DNA from: Heterostelium multicystogenum
Lineage: Eukaryota > Evosea > Eumycetozoa > Acytosteliales > Acytosteliaceae
Direction: 5' to 3'
Length of the DNA stretch: 54,444 nt
NCBI GenBank assembly: GCA_003667245.1
Contig: RCNN01000219.1
Span: 1 to 54,444, forward strand
In this document: positions 35,305 to 47,933 of the stretch, piece after piece
Layout: each line of letters starts with the position of its first letter
How positions within the stretch are numbered: the stretch's first letter is position 1
Made by a program: the position numbers and the translations under genes
Notes under the pieces: generated by a model
Told to the model about the DNA's origin: nothing
What the model saw: the letters and a program-made list of their open reading frames with translations, nothing else
Databases searched by the model: none

Positions 35305-38300
35305 TTATGAAAGAATACCTCTACCAAAGTATTCACTAACTGTTGAAAATCCATCTTGTGAACTCTCCAAAAGCTTGAAGAATTGGTCGTGTTGACCGGC
35401 ACTGTCTGCTTGTGCTTTCTTGATCTCTAGGAGTCTCTTGTTGGCAGGGGCGCACATTGGGCACTCTCTTTCATTGTCTCCAAGACAACGCTGATGGAAT
35501 GAATGTTGACAGAGGAAGTGAATCGATGGCAAGTCCAATGGACTGTGACAAGCACTACACTTGGTCTGTTGGAATATCTTTGCGTTTGTTTTCAACTCAT
35601 TGATTTCATTTCTCATCTTATCGGTCTCCTCTGCAAACTGTTTGATGTGTTGGTAGTCCTTGTCGATCTGTTGAGTTTCTTGTGAAAGTCTTCTTGAGAT
35701 GTAATCTTTGATAACCTGTAGTGTTGTAAATTTGTTCTGTGCCAAGATCTGAATAACCAACAATGGTGGAATTAAATTATCTCTATCAATATCTAATGAT
35801 TCAAAGAGTTCTTGTTAGTATTTACGGTTTGGTATAAACTTGTAGGACGTGATATTTACTTGTAAGTACTTCAGCTATTTCATTCTGACAATTCTTTTGA
35901 TGAGTAGCAAAGTAGGATAAAACTTGTACCCATAGATTTGGATCATGATCACCGTATTTCTTGCAAGATTTAATGAGTCCATCAAAGTCTTCGTTCTCCA
36001 TATGATACTCTATGATTTCATTGTACAATTTGAGCTTTTCATATAGGTACAAAATACCTTTTCCAATTATGTACCTGTGCCAAAATGAGTGCATGATCTT
36101 CATCAAACTTTGACTGTTATTTCATATTGAAGGCGATGAATGATATTAGTTTAGATTGAGAGTGATCATGTTAAATATAAATACCTTTGGACTGGTTAGG
36201 AATTCATATGCTTTCTCTAATCTGTTGGATGACTCTTCAGTGGAGTTTTGGTTGAAAGAAGACTTTTTATCTTCACGTAAATATAGCTCTAGCAATGTAT
36301 TATATATCAGTGGTGTTTCATTTCCTTGTTGTATTGTGTATTCTAAAAAACTTGGTGAGCCACTCTGGTTGTGATACAAAGATATGGATGAATTCTTCTG
36401 GTGCTGCTTTGTCTGTTGTCAATTTGAGCTCCTCTACTTTGTGAGTCATATCTTGATGACCAAAGTTCGAAGAAAGTCCAGCGAACATTCCTGAGGAGTG
36501 AGATGGTTGGTAGTCTGTGCACAGCTTCATGAGTGCACGAGTGGTAGCCTCTGGAATGTTGGAAACAAGCATCTTACCGTACTTCTTCATATTCTTATCG
36601 GCCTCCTCAAATGAAAGTGTCTGTATATAATCGAGTGCTTTCTGGTCGTCTTTGATATCTTCCAATAAAATCTTCAAGTACCAGTCGTGTTGGTTGTGCT
36701 TCAAACTGAGGTAGAGTGCATGCTCATAGTATCCAGCTTGTCTGCATACTTTGATAGCAGTCTCCACATCAAAGTTCATCTCTGAATCGGTCTTGATGAA
36801 TTGATCTAGCTTCTTGACGTCCTTGAGCTTGGTGTAGCAGTTCAGGAGGAGTGTAGTGTGATCTTCATTGGCGAGGTTTTTCTCATGTAGTGCTTGAAGA
36901 TAAGAAGTCAAGTTGTGGATACGCTGAGCATCAAGGAATTTACGAATGACATAAGATGGCTCCAGTTTTCCAATGGTACAAAGATACTGAGAAATTGCAT
37001 TGTCAAAGTCACCTTTAGTGTAGAGATGATCACCATACTTTCTGTAGATGTCTGCAATTGATGCATTGTCGTAGTGCTGTGATTTGGCGAGGTCTATCGC
37101 AACCGAATATAGATTCTTCTTGAACAATGTTTCTAATTTGGTTTGGGTATCCTTTTCTTCGAGCTGATAGAGCTTACCGTCTGTGGTGAAGATAAAGATT
37201 GAACCCCATTCGCTTGCAATATGTGAGACACCCTCAAACTTGTCGGTGAATCCCAAGTATTTGTTTTTCAAGTCGTAGATGTTGACAACAGTCTGTTTGG
37301 ATGGTAGATTCGATGGTGAAAGGTAACCTATACCAGAGTTACCGGAACCTGTGCTTCCGTGGATCGATCCCTCATGACCTACCACGACAAGATAAGAACG
37401 GAACCATAACAGCTTGTTCTTGGTTCCACCAAATCCAAAGCATGGTCCTCTTCCATCGGTGTTGTAGAAATAGATGGCATCTGGACGAGCGATGATGGGT
37501 GTCTGGTCGTCAGACATGACAAAATTACCAATGTCACCTCCTTCCTCGTCGATACAGTATTCTTGATCACGGATGTAGCTGTACACATGAGTGGTAGTAA
37601 CCACAAACAATACTGGTGAAGGCACACCCTTAGTGATGAATCCCATACCAGTTACAGGTGATTCACCAGGCTGTTTCATTGTCTTTTGCTTAATAACCTT
37701 ATCTCTAAATACATCTCCTTTCATCGCAATGACCTCTCCATTTGCCAAACCAACAGCAATCTGTGATAGATCTTCCAAGCAAACCAAAGATGTAATCTAA
37801 AATGCAAACAAACATTAGTATCGAATCTCCAGTCTACCTCTCCCTAATATAAAGTCTATGCATTCGAATGCTCAACCTACAGTTACACTCTTTTCAATCT
37901 TTATTGCTCTGACACAGAGTGGGACATCGTTCTTTATCGAGTTTGTCAAGATTCCATATCTTGAGAATTGGATTTGCACCTGGTTCGTCATGTCCAATTG
38001 AAATAAGGAAGTTACGTTCCTTCAACTGATACAAATGGTTAACCATCTCATGATAGGCATGGAACGAAGATGACAATCTGAATTCACGATCAAAGAAATT
38101 TATAAAACCTTCTGTATCACCAATAATCAAGATACCACGTCCACTAGTTGTACATGAAATTGGTAGTTTCTATCAAAAAGAACATAACATAATAATAATA
38201 TTAGTAACAGCACTTCACCTTGATCTTCTTCTTCTTCTTCTCCTTCTTCATCATATCATAATCTATATCTCCACAACTAAATTCTTATCCTGCTCCTCCT

Positions 38301-38515
38301 CCTCTTCTTCTTCTTCTTCTTTTTGATCCATTAACTATCTATCTATCTATCTATCTATCTGTCTGTCTGTCTATCTATCTGTCTATTCTATTCTATTCAT
38401 TAGTGATTAAGTAATATTTAGATCGACATACTTGTATAACACTGTTTGGATTTTGAGATCCTTCTTCTTTGACCAACTCCTTATCAAAGAATGGAAACTT
38501 CTTCCATTGTATCAT
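35305..38515 (-). CDS. vps11: Vps11, HOPS/CORVET tethering subunit with C-terminal RING
   Basis: Vps11 is a core subunit of the HOPS and CORVET complexes that tether membranes before fusion at endosomes and vacuoles. The start (38515, MIQWKKFPFFDKELV) matches the family N-terminus. A beta-propeller (38170-37140) is followed by clathrin-repeat-like alpha helices (37140-35800), a coiled coil (about 35700-35580) and a RING-H2 finger (CSACHSPLDLPSIHFLCQHS ... CPMC, 35565-35450). Introns: 38170-38431 (262 bases, full of short repeats), near 37800-37885, 36180-36125 and around 35820. A frame change at about 37895 breaks the CVRAIKIEKS strand, another at about 36350 and one near 35820 interrupt the helical part. 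The 1470 bases from 37787 to 36318 are unbroken. It shares a 660-base divergent upstream region with the aldehyde dehydrogenase. Confidence 0.95.
38222..38398. repeat. CTT/CTC and CTAT/CTGT microsatellites inside a Vps11 intron
   Basis: Pyrimidine-rich trinucleotide runs at 38222-38322 and tetranucleotide CTAT/CTGT units at 38335-38398, both within the first intron (38170-38431). On the sense strand of Vps11 they read as purine-rich. Confidence 0.9.
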
Positions 38516-39175
38516 ATTGTTTTTAATATATCTATTTAACTATAAAATACAACAAAAAAATAAACTAATAATAATATTTACAATCTCTCTTAAAACTACA
38601 CAGTACTACCAAAGTCATTAAAAAAAATTGCAAAATTTAAATAATTTGGAAAAAATATCTTGTTTTAATGTTCTTTGGACTTTGGCAATGAGTAGTAGTC
38701 AGTTAAGTGGTCACAACACAAATATAACTATCATCGATCATTGATAACCCTATAAATCAAATATCAAGTCAACTATGTGATTACTCCTTTGATCAGGAGT
38801 GAATAACATAATATATAAAATCTAAATCAAAAGTGATCAATTAATTAATAATAATATTATTTTAGACCTCTAACTAGTTAGTTAGATATTTAGTTAGTTA
38901 TTATTTGTTAGTATTTGATATAATATTATAATTTAAAAGCTAAGTTTGCACAAGTAAAAAGTGGAACATTAATTTTTTTAATTTACTAGTTTTGTTTGCA
39001 TTCTTGAACTTTAAATGAAATTCCATTGTTGTTTGATGATTTTAAATAAATTTAATTGAATTAATTTGGTAATAATATTATGATGTGTTTAAAACAAAAT
39101 CAAACACTTTGTCTTTCTAAAATAAAATATTAGAAAAAAAACAACTAATATATTATACATATATTTAAGATAGAT
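38516..39175. other. Divergent upstream region, Vps11 / aldehyde dehydrogenase
   Basis: About 660 AT-rich bases with T and A runs. No frame and no RNA gene seen. It must hold both promoters. Confidence 0.6.
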
Positions 39176-40905
39176 ATGAATCCAAATAATAAACCAAATT
39201 ACCAAATACAAAGTTGTTCATTAACAACCAGTGGGTTGACCCAATTGTAAAGTGTCACTTTGACACTATCAACCCTGCCACAGAGGAGGTCATCTGTCAA
39301 GTTGCTCAAGCCGATAAACCAGATGTTGATTTGGTAGGTACTCTTCAACACAACATAATTGACTGTAGCTACCAAATAAGCTATGGTGACTGATGCAATG
39401 GTGTTGCACACACACACATCATGCAAATCAAATTTGCTTACTTACTTATTTTGTTTTTATTTGCTGAATATGCTGTGCTTGTTTAGGCTGTTGCTGCTGC
39501 TAGAGAAGCTTTTGAAAATGGTGAGTGGTCAAAGATGACTGCTACTCAAAGAGGTGAGCTCATGTATAAACTTGCCGATTTGATCGACAAGAACAGAGAG
39601 TGGCTCGCTCAGCTAGAGACTATTGATGTCGGTAAGCCATATGCTGTTGCAAGAGATGCTGATGTTACTGAATCCGCTCAAACCATCCGTTATTTTGCTG
39701 CTTGGGCAGACAAGATTCACGGTAAAGTCATCCAGTCTGCTGCTACCCACTTGACTGCCTTCACCAGACACGAGCCAGTTGGTGTTGCTGGTTTCATCAT
39801 CCCATGGAACTACCCACTTCAAATCCTCTGCTGGAAGCTCGGTCCAGCTTTGGCTGCTGGTTGCACCGTTGTTTGCAAAACCATCTGAAATCACTCCTTT
39901 GACTGCTTTGGCATTGTGCGACTTGGTCGTAGAAGCAGGATTCCCAAAGGGTGTATTCAACTTGGTCAATGGACCAGGTCCAACTGTTGGTGAAGCCATT
40001 TCCCGTCACCCAGATATCGACAAGATCTCTTTCACTGGATCAACCAGAGCTGGACGTCAAATCATGGCTGCTTCTGGAGCAAGCAACCTCAAGAAGGTTA
40101 CATTGGAACTCGGTGGAAAATCACCAAACATTGTCTTTGATGATGCTGATTTAACCCGTGCCGTCCAAGGTTCAATCGACGCCATCTATCCAAACATGGG
40201 TCAATGTTGTTGCGCCGTTCAAGACTCTACGTTCAAGAAGGAATCTACGATGTCTTTGTCCAGAAGTTCATCGACATTGCCAAGAACCTTAAGCTTGGTG
40301 AACCCATTCACTCAGTCGACCAAGGTCCATTGGCCAGTGAGGCTCATCTCAGAACGTTCTCAACTTTATTGAGACTGGAAAGAAGGAGGGTGCCAAGGTT
40401 TTGCTTGTGTGTGCAAGAGCTCCAATGAAGGGATACTATGTCCAACCAACTATCTTTGCTGAGCTCCGTGATGATTCTTGCATTGGAACCGATGAAATCT
40501 TTGGTCCAGTTGTTTGTATCTTTAAATTCAAAGTAAGTATTTAAGAGTATATCAACTAACCTATATTATACTTCCTATAGACTGTTGATGAAGTTATTAA
40601 AAGAGCCAACAATACTCCAATATGGTCTAGCTGCAGGTCTATGGACTCAAGATATTAGCAAAGCACACAGAGTCGAAAAGAAGCTCAAAGCTGGTGTAAG
40701 TAATTAGTATCCACCTCTATTAAATATTACTCTAACCTATCTTTGAATTATAGACTGTTTGGATTAACGACTACAACTACACTCACTTCTTGATCCCATT
40801 CGGTGGTTACAAACAAAGTGGTTTGGTAAAGATCTTAGTGAATATGCTATTCAAGAGTATTGCTCAGTTAAAGCAGTTGTTCTTAACCACGGTGCTCCCT
40901 ATTGA
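39176..40905 (+). CDS. NAD(P)-dependent aldehyde dehydrogenase (ALDH1/betaine-aldehyde type)
   Basis: Oxidises aldehydes to carboxylic acids. Family features: N-terminal [22 protein letters not shown]; the cofactor-fold motif [40 protein letters not shown] with the catalytic Glu; the active-site Cys region [19 protein letters not shown]; and PFGGYKQSG. Length is about 490 residues, normal for the family. No targeting signal is obvious, so it is probably cytosolic. Introns: 39334-39486, 40533-40580 and 40696-40753, all GT..AG. Frame changes lie near 39205, 39880 (before the SEITPL strand), 40220, 40350, 40430, 40620 and 40830; the protein continues across each. Start is the ATG at 39176, ahead of a KLPNTKLF stretch one frame away. 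An AATAAA lies about 35 bases after the stop. It converges on the RapGAP gene with 128 bases between stops. Confidence 0.94.
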
Positions 40906-41033
40906 AATGTTAATGTCAAAGTTGCTCAACACGAAATAATGTAAATAAAAATGTTACTCAATTAGCGTAAATAAAAAAGGATAACAACAATGATGAATAA
41001 GTGGACTGGGAGAATACACCAATACATTATTTA

Positions 41034-43644
41034 TTACATCTGATATTTTAATCGGTACTGTAAGTATTGAGCATATCCTTGAGTAAGGCGATTCTGGTTC
41101 TTTTGAATTTTAATTTTGAAACTTGGAGCTTCATAAGATGCACATTCGGAATTAATCACTATGAATTTAAGAATTTAGAATAATATTAGTAAATGGATGA
41201 TAATGAGTGGAATCCATCTTCTTCGTAATCACTACTTACATTTACATAATAAATAATTTTTAAAAGTCTTGGTTGGCTTCAAAAGAACATGGATATTCGA
41301 GACTTGGTTTACTCAGACCCACACCATCTTTATATACTACAGACAACTTATATCTCTTGGCTCCACCACGAGACATATTTGACTTGTCAACCGATACAAC
41401 AATAAATACATCTATGAAAATAAAGAATAAGTAAATATCCCAAGCAATATAGTCTTTTGAAGGAGGTGACTTACGATTAAAATCTGATTGAATAATGTTT
41501 GGGTTAAATGGCTTGTCACCTTCTTTAAATATGATTACAACAATATCGTTTCCAATATGACGCTTCTTTTCAACTTGCTGGGGATCGAGTGGACTGTATG
41601 GTAACATCGTTGCTACATGATACATAATTTCAAAGCCTTGATACTTTTCATAGATACTCTCTGTACCTGTTGTATTGTTCTTAACATCTAATCCACCTCT
41701 ATAATTTGTCCAACCTTGTAATTGAATACGTTCTCCAAGAATCGATAGGAATTCATTGAAATCATCACTACCAAATTCTACATAAATGACATGTAAATTA
41801 GTTATTAAATAATTGGATTCTTATGATTCTTTCATGTAAGTAACTTACCATTGGAAAACATTTCCTCTTCAACCGATTGATTAGCAGCACAATATAATAC
41901 ACCAAATTTGAAACTCTTTACTCTTTGTCTTTCCTCGAAATTCTTTAAATCTTTTTGCAAGTCCTGATTCTTTATCAACTTGATACTCTTGGTTGGCATA
42001 TCAGGGGCTACACTCTGGATAATTTCCTTGATTGGAATTTTACTAGATGAAAACAACAAACTTCCTTTTGGATAACTGTTGTAAAAATATCACTCTACAA
42101 ATTGTATTTGAAATATTAGTATATGTCCTATTAGAAAACTGATTTAAGTTAACTTACAGATTTAGTTCTTAATAATATCTTATAGGAGCCAACATTTTGT
42201 TTTAAAAACGATGATTTCTCTTCTTTTGGTGAACTGTTTGGTCCATTTGAATCCTCTCTATCTTTTCTCTTTGAAAATTGATATAATAAATGGTCCACTC
42301 TTGTCGTCGTCTCCAACATAGTTGAAATGCTCGCCAGCTGGGAACTGATTGACATACCAACTTTCACTTGTGATAAGGGAGTCCAATATCAGCTCGTTGC
42401 TCACCAAACCTTTCTTATAAGGCTCAACTGAGAATCCTTTGATATTGTCGATAAGACTGTAATCTTTGATCAACTCGACCTCCTGTTCGTCAGCTGTATC
42501 TGCTTGGCTGGCAACTGGAGATTGTACTCTTGTGTGCGTGGGCGATTGGCAGAAAGAAGATTATTGGTGCTGCTGCTTGCTGCAGAGATATTTATGGATG
42601 CACTGCTCAGGTCGTCGCTACTGCTATGTCCTTTGGCAAATGATGATTTACGTTTGTCGAGTGAATGGAAAATGAATGATTTGATACGTTGGCCTGATCC
42701 GAGTGTGAGATGCTTCAGAGATGATAAGGTTGCATATTTCTCAGCATTAGTAGCTGGTGGATCGTTACTGCTGTTCAAATGTTCAAGCAGATTGTTGGAA
42801 GATACATCTGGCGAAGCAGAAATAGGGGTAGAAGGAGGAGATGGTGATGCGGCTCTGTCGCTTCCGGATTTCTTTTCTTTCTTTATTTGCTGTTGTTGCT
42901 CTTTTTCTTTTTCTTTCTGTTCTTTTTGTTGTTCTTTCTGTTCTTTTGTTGCTCTTTTTGTTGCTCCTTTTCTTTTTCCTTCTCACGTTGCTCCTCTTTT
43001 TTCAGATTTTCTTCTCTAGTCTTTTTCAAAACTCTTAACTGATTGTTATCTGGAGCCATTGGTACACCAGCCATTGGTCTACCTCCACCAGCAAGTCTAG
43101 AAACAACAGGTGACTTTTCCAATGTCATTTTTCAACTCTGACATTTTATTCTCACCCAAACTTCTATAATATCAAAAATAAAGGGTAATTAATAATTTTT
43201 TTATTTTGGAATTAACTATCAAGTATCTTTGTTTACTTACATTTTCTCTCGTTGTGAACTAAATGATGACACTGAAATGTTTGACTTGGGTATTAGTTGA
43301 ATTTTTACAATTGGACCTTTCTCCAGTGTTTCTGTAATTTTTGGATTCGAAACAATGAAACGAATGAAATCCACGGATAACTGTTCATTGTCTATTGACA
43401 ATGTTAATCTTGTTTGTTTAACTCTGGAGCATCTGCCAAAATCGAACTCTATAAAATATTAATTAATATGATTTTATTCTTCAAGAGAACCACCTGCATG
43501 CAATTAGATTGATTATACCTTTATTTTATCAACTGTATGTCTGGAATGAAATTGATATTGCTTTGTTGTTTGATTTGGAAATTCACACTCCACTTGGAAT
43601 TCCAAGGCCTTTTCACAAAGACCAAATGTCAAAAATGAATCCAT
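41034..43644 (-). CDS. Rap GTPase-activating protein (RapGAP domain)
   Basis: The catalytic half is clear: FHVATMLPYSP-like YHVATMLPYSPLDPQQVEKK, then RHIGNDIVVIIFKEGDKPFN (41625-41500), and FIVVSVDK after a short intron at about 41410-41475. The last exon is VINSECASYEAPSF, matching the Rap1GAP strand that reads KIINAENACYKAEKF, with stop at 41034. The family speeds GTP hydrolysis by Rap1 through an Asn in the helix after RHIGNDI. The N-terminal half (43644 onward, MDSFLTFGLCEKALEFQVEC) is unlike known modules, then comes a charged coiled stretch (42883-43060) and Ser-rich linkers. ESWYVNQFPAGEHFNYVGDD (42380) fits the region before the GAP core. Introns lie near 43440-43530, 43150-43240, 42060-42155, 41780-41850, 41410-41475 and 41170-41240. 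Frames change at about 42290, 42500, 42960 and 41255. Inferred role: control of Rap1 in adhesion and the cell cortex. Confidence 0.9.
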
Positions 43645-45756
43645 TTTATTTTAATATGAAAATGGAATCTATATCTATCAAAAAATAAATAGAAATATAT
43701 ATAAAATATTGATACAAACTAAAATACTATTATTATTGTCTTTCTTTTCTATTAAACTGGAAATTCTAATTTTAAATTAATAAAGTGTAAAGTTGAGTAG
43801 GTTTTAACTAAAATAAATAGTATATAAATAAATAAATATTAAATTAAATAAATATTAGTTGTATTATTAGATATTTTAAAGAAGGTGAAAAAATGGAAGT
43901 AGTAGTATCTATAATTTAATTAAATAATATAAATGTTAATATTATATTCATCAGAAAATTAATTTTAATCAGGAGTTTGAGTTGGAAAATGAAATGATGA
44001 GTGTGACTGCTGGATCTGATTTGAGTGAAAGAATAATCGAAATCAACTGAGAAATAAAAGTAATGGAAATTTGGAAACAATAAAATTAAATGTGGAGATT
44101 TCTGTAGATAGTTTTGAAATCCTGAAATTGATCAATGATGATATAAAATATTACTCTCTTATGATTTTAATTTAGTGAAATGAATAGTACACAATTTAAA
44201 TCATAAAAGTTGAAGAGTTGAATTGAATTGAATTCAATTAACTACTGGTGGAGAATTGTAAGAATCGTGGTTTAGGAAACTGAACTGAGGTGTGTCAGAA
44301 ATAGAAAAGCACAATGTGCTGTTGTTAATGTTTTGGTTGATGTTGTATGGCCCAATTTATATTTATGTAGACAAAATCAATCATATGAAACTAATGATTG
44401 AATGATTTTTATAGTCACAAATGATGTAGTCTGAATGTTGTTATTTTTGCTCTTCTATGGTGTGTGGTCGAGTGAGTGGGTTGCGCTAATTAAACAAACA
44501 ATCAACAAAGTCAATCAATCAATCGATCGATTAGATATAAAATTTTATATTATGTATATAAATGTGTTTATATTTATATCTAGATATACTACATATCAGT
44601 TAAATGTTGCACTTTATATAATATATAACTTTGGTATTAATTTTAGTGTATTGCTACTAACAACAATACTAATAATATTACATACTTATGTATTTGAATG
44701 AATAAATGGATGATGTAAAAGTAAATGAAAGAACAATGTTGTTGTTTCTTATGGTTGAACTGTAGCGTGATTATGGATTTGAAATTGAATGTGCAGGTGT
44801 AGATGAACAGAAGTGAGTGGTGGGAGTAGTTTGCTTTGTTTCTTTGTTTCTTTGCTTTGCTTTAGTTATTATTTTGTCTTTAAAACCAAACTATTTGACC
44901 TCCACTCTTATGATTGAAATCGAATCAGTCCTAATAAGATTCTGATGTTCTTGAACCATCATCATCATCACATAACCCATATGGTATATATCATGGCATG
45001 GGGTAGTACTCGCATTGTATAATTAGGAAAACCAATAACCATCGTTTTATTGTTATTATTGTCGGTTGTGATAATATATGTGGTGTGTATGTGTGTTTGT
45101 GTTCTACAATAATAATAACAACAACAACAGCCCAAATGAACTCACAACAAAACACACACACACAATCAATATCAATAAAGTCCAAACAACATTGTCATTG
45201 TTGTCTGTTAAAAACTATGTGGTCACGTCATTGATTAATATTGTGCCATGCTGTATTGTTGTTGATGTCTAGATTTTCCTAACTTTATATTTATGCTCTT
45301 GATTTCTGTTGTGAGTCGTTGGTTTTTATATTATCAGTATTTATTATTGTTGTTGTTGTTGTGTTATGGTGTTGGTGGGAATTGTGGGTGAGTAGAATGG
45401 AGTGGATGTGAGCTTGTGTTGTGGTTGGTAAGATCACTTTTTTGTTTTGTTTCGTTTATTAATAGATGAGTATGAAAGGGATGTGATGTGGTAGTGTGAT
45501 CATGTTGAATCATCGATATAATTACATTGACCATACTTTAAAAACAATTTCTTAATTTAATTATTATGATATTGTGGTTCTACAATAATCTGGTTTCAGT
45601 TGGTATTGCGTTGACTGATATTGTTGTTGTTGATTACAAATGTGTATGTTCTCCACTTGTTTTATACTTCTATTTTTATTAGTACTGTGCTTTGCTGGTG
45701 GGTGAGGAGGAAACTACTAATCGAAATTTAAAAGGTAATATAATCAGTTGAATGAA
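43645..45756. other. Gene-poor region upstream of RapGAP
   Basis: About 2.1 kb. A hydrophobic 88-codon frame at 44435-44701 (+) has AT-driven composition and no family. A minus-strand frame with few stops at 44350-43930 (NINQNINNSTLCFSISDTPQ) is a possible leader exon of RapGAP but unsupported. GTT and AAC repeats at 45105-45130 and 45345-45362. No RNA gene recognised. Confidence 0.5.
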
Positions 45757-45988
45757 ATGTCTGGGAGAGAAGTTGAAGTTGATGATGTTGAAGATGACGA
45801 AGGTGATGGTGATAGTAATGTTATTACTGATTTGATACTTGTACTCTCTTGATATTTAAATATATTTTACAATTAGAATAAATATATAATTAAATATATA
45901 TTTATAGAATGGTATTAAAAAAAAATCATCAGAAACATCACAACAAGTTTCAAGAATGGATGGAATTGGAGGAGGAGATAGTGATTAA
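45757..45988 (+). CDS. Possible 54-residue two-exon protein
   Basis: Exon 1 (45757-45840) encodes MSGREVEVDDVEDDEGDGDS followed by NVITDLIL. A GTACTC donor at 45841 and a TTTATAG acceptor at 45907 define a 67-base, very AT-rich intron. Exon 2 (45908-45988) continues in phase 0 as NGIKKKSSETSQQVSRMDGI and GGGDSD before TAA. The product would be strongly acidic then basic, soluble, with no known domain. The sharp rise in codon-like composition against the flanks supports coding. GTACTC is an uncommon donor in dictyostelids. Without splicing, exon 1 alone stops after 31 codons. Confidence 0.3.
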
Positions 45989-46914
45989 ATTGTTGGTGGT
46001 ATAGAAATGGGAATTTTTCAAAGTACTCTACTTGTATGTATGGTTTGAGGTAGAAGGCACTTTGTGAAAAAGGGTGAAAATGGATTTGTTGATGGGTTCT
46101 CTTAATTATTGATCTCTATTTTTTGTGGTTGTTTGACTGTCTTCTTGTTACTATAGCTTGTTGCTGTTGTTCTTGTTGTTGTTTTAAACTGATCTAAATG
46201 AGGATATGTTGACTTTTACTTAATTGATCATTAGCAATATTAAATTATAATATTTGAATTCCAACAACAACAACAACAACTAATATTAATAAAAGTCGAA
46301 CATAAACAAGGGATAAATAGCTATTTAAAAATGTCTTTTTCTTAATCTTGCATCAATTTCAATTGGGTACTATGGCAAAACCCTACAATAAACGGTGGTG
46401 TTGGTGGTAATGAAACTTTGCAAAACGGTGAATGAAAGATAGAGGCGAGAGCCACAGGCACACTCATTTATCGGTACATAAATAACTCATTAATATCCAT
46501 TAATGATCCCCAAATCCAATGAAATATTTGCAAAACAGTTTTTTTTGAATTTTTGGCGATAGTGTTGTTGCAGGGTAGGGTTTGATTTTGTTTAACAGTC
46601 AATTATTTTTAAATCATAAATGTTGTGTGCCCAGAACATAAAAAAAAAAACAACAACAACTCACCTACAAGGATTTAGGGTACACTTGGGCACGCAATGG
46701 TTTTGCTTGACTGATTGACTGATTGATTGATTGCTAATCAACGAATAATTATTAATATTGTCAATTAACACTAATTGAATAACTAAATTGATGTTTTTAT
46801 GCATAAGATGGGGAATTTGACTTGCTAAATTAATTGTGCAAGTAACAATCATAGAACATATTGGTGTGGTGCCAAAAACAAAAATTAAAAATAGTTGTTA
46901 AATTTAATTTTTAG

Positions 46915-47619
46915 ATGAGTACAAGTCAGCGAAACAACCCGCTGATGCGAGCTTGATCGACAACTGACGATTTAAATCATCACCTGGTCAATCCTTTATT
47001 CGAATAATAATCTGTAATCCATTAAACTTAACTGTTTGTGTCGATTTGTAATTAATTGAGAATTGATTGAAGAACGTATATGTAACATAAAGATAATAAT
47101 TGAATAGAAGCAAACCAAAGTAATAGAGAGGAGAGTAGTATTGTAATTTACATACAGTTTTGAGAATATAGAATAATAATAATAATAAAAATACAGTGTC
47201 TTGTTATTGAATTTGATTGTAATTTAAATCTAACCAAGTGATTCTATTCGACTCTATGTACCTATATGTGTATATTATATTGTTGAATTTGTATAGAATG
47301 TTGATTGATGATTAATCTCCTAAATGCTGTGATCGAATTCTATGAAATGAAATTAACTTGATTGCTATCTATCGAATTGATCGAATTGAATATTGAAATT
47401 TATTTTTGAATATGACTAATACTATGCAACTACGATTAATAAATTAATTAATATAATTAAATCGATATGAAATCTATAAATAATTATTATTTTAAAACTA
47501 ATATGTATATAATTATCTTTTTTTACTAGTAACTCGAATCTACAGCTCCCAATGCACTGAAAAATAAACTAGAAAGCTCAGCTACCAACAAGCCAACTAC
47601 TAAAAAGCTTAAAGTGTGA
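46915..47619 (+). other. Unassigned structured / possibly coding segment and a separate terminal exon-like piece
   Basis: At 46915-47007 a GC-richer island follows a TTTTTAG. Read on plus in three shifting frames it gives MSTSQRNNPLMR, LDRQLT and DDLNHHLVNPLFE. Read on minus it has a perfect C-box GTGATGA (46983-46977) and a D-box CTGA (46929-46926), as in a C/D snoRNA of about 70 bases. At 47536-47619 (+) a frame after a pyrimidine tract reads ESTAPNALKNKLESSATNKP then TTKKLKV and stop, like a C-terminal exon. Whether the two belong together is unknown. Confidence 0.3.
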
Positions 47620-47933
47620 ATATTCATCTCAAGTTTAATATTATCAAAAAATAAATCAAAGAATTTTATTTTAAAAAACTATTTTGTTTGGAAAATGAAT
47701 GAAAAAATAGATTAGATATTTTGACTTTTGTGGATCGAGATCGATAATAATCAAAAAAAGCTAGATCAAAAAGCAGCTGCTTTGTAAAAATAAAACAAAC
47801 TTTGCCGACTTGTTGTTGATTTTGGTTTTTGCAATTGGTAATTGTGTGTGTGTTTGTGCAAAGACGAAAATGTTTTTAAATAGAATCTGATACATTCATT
47901 CATTCATATTATTATTTATAAATTACTAATGAA

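Noticed and set aside
42883..43128. Overlapping open frames on both strands (KEKE-rich and Phe/Leu-rich)
   Set aside because: The plus-strand frame is the complement of the charged coiled stretch of the RapGAP gene.
44435..44701. 88-codon hydrophobic plus-strand frame
   Set aside because: Composition follows AT richness; no signal-peptide logic, no conserved motif, no splice context.
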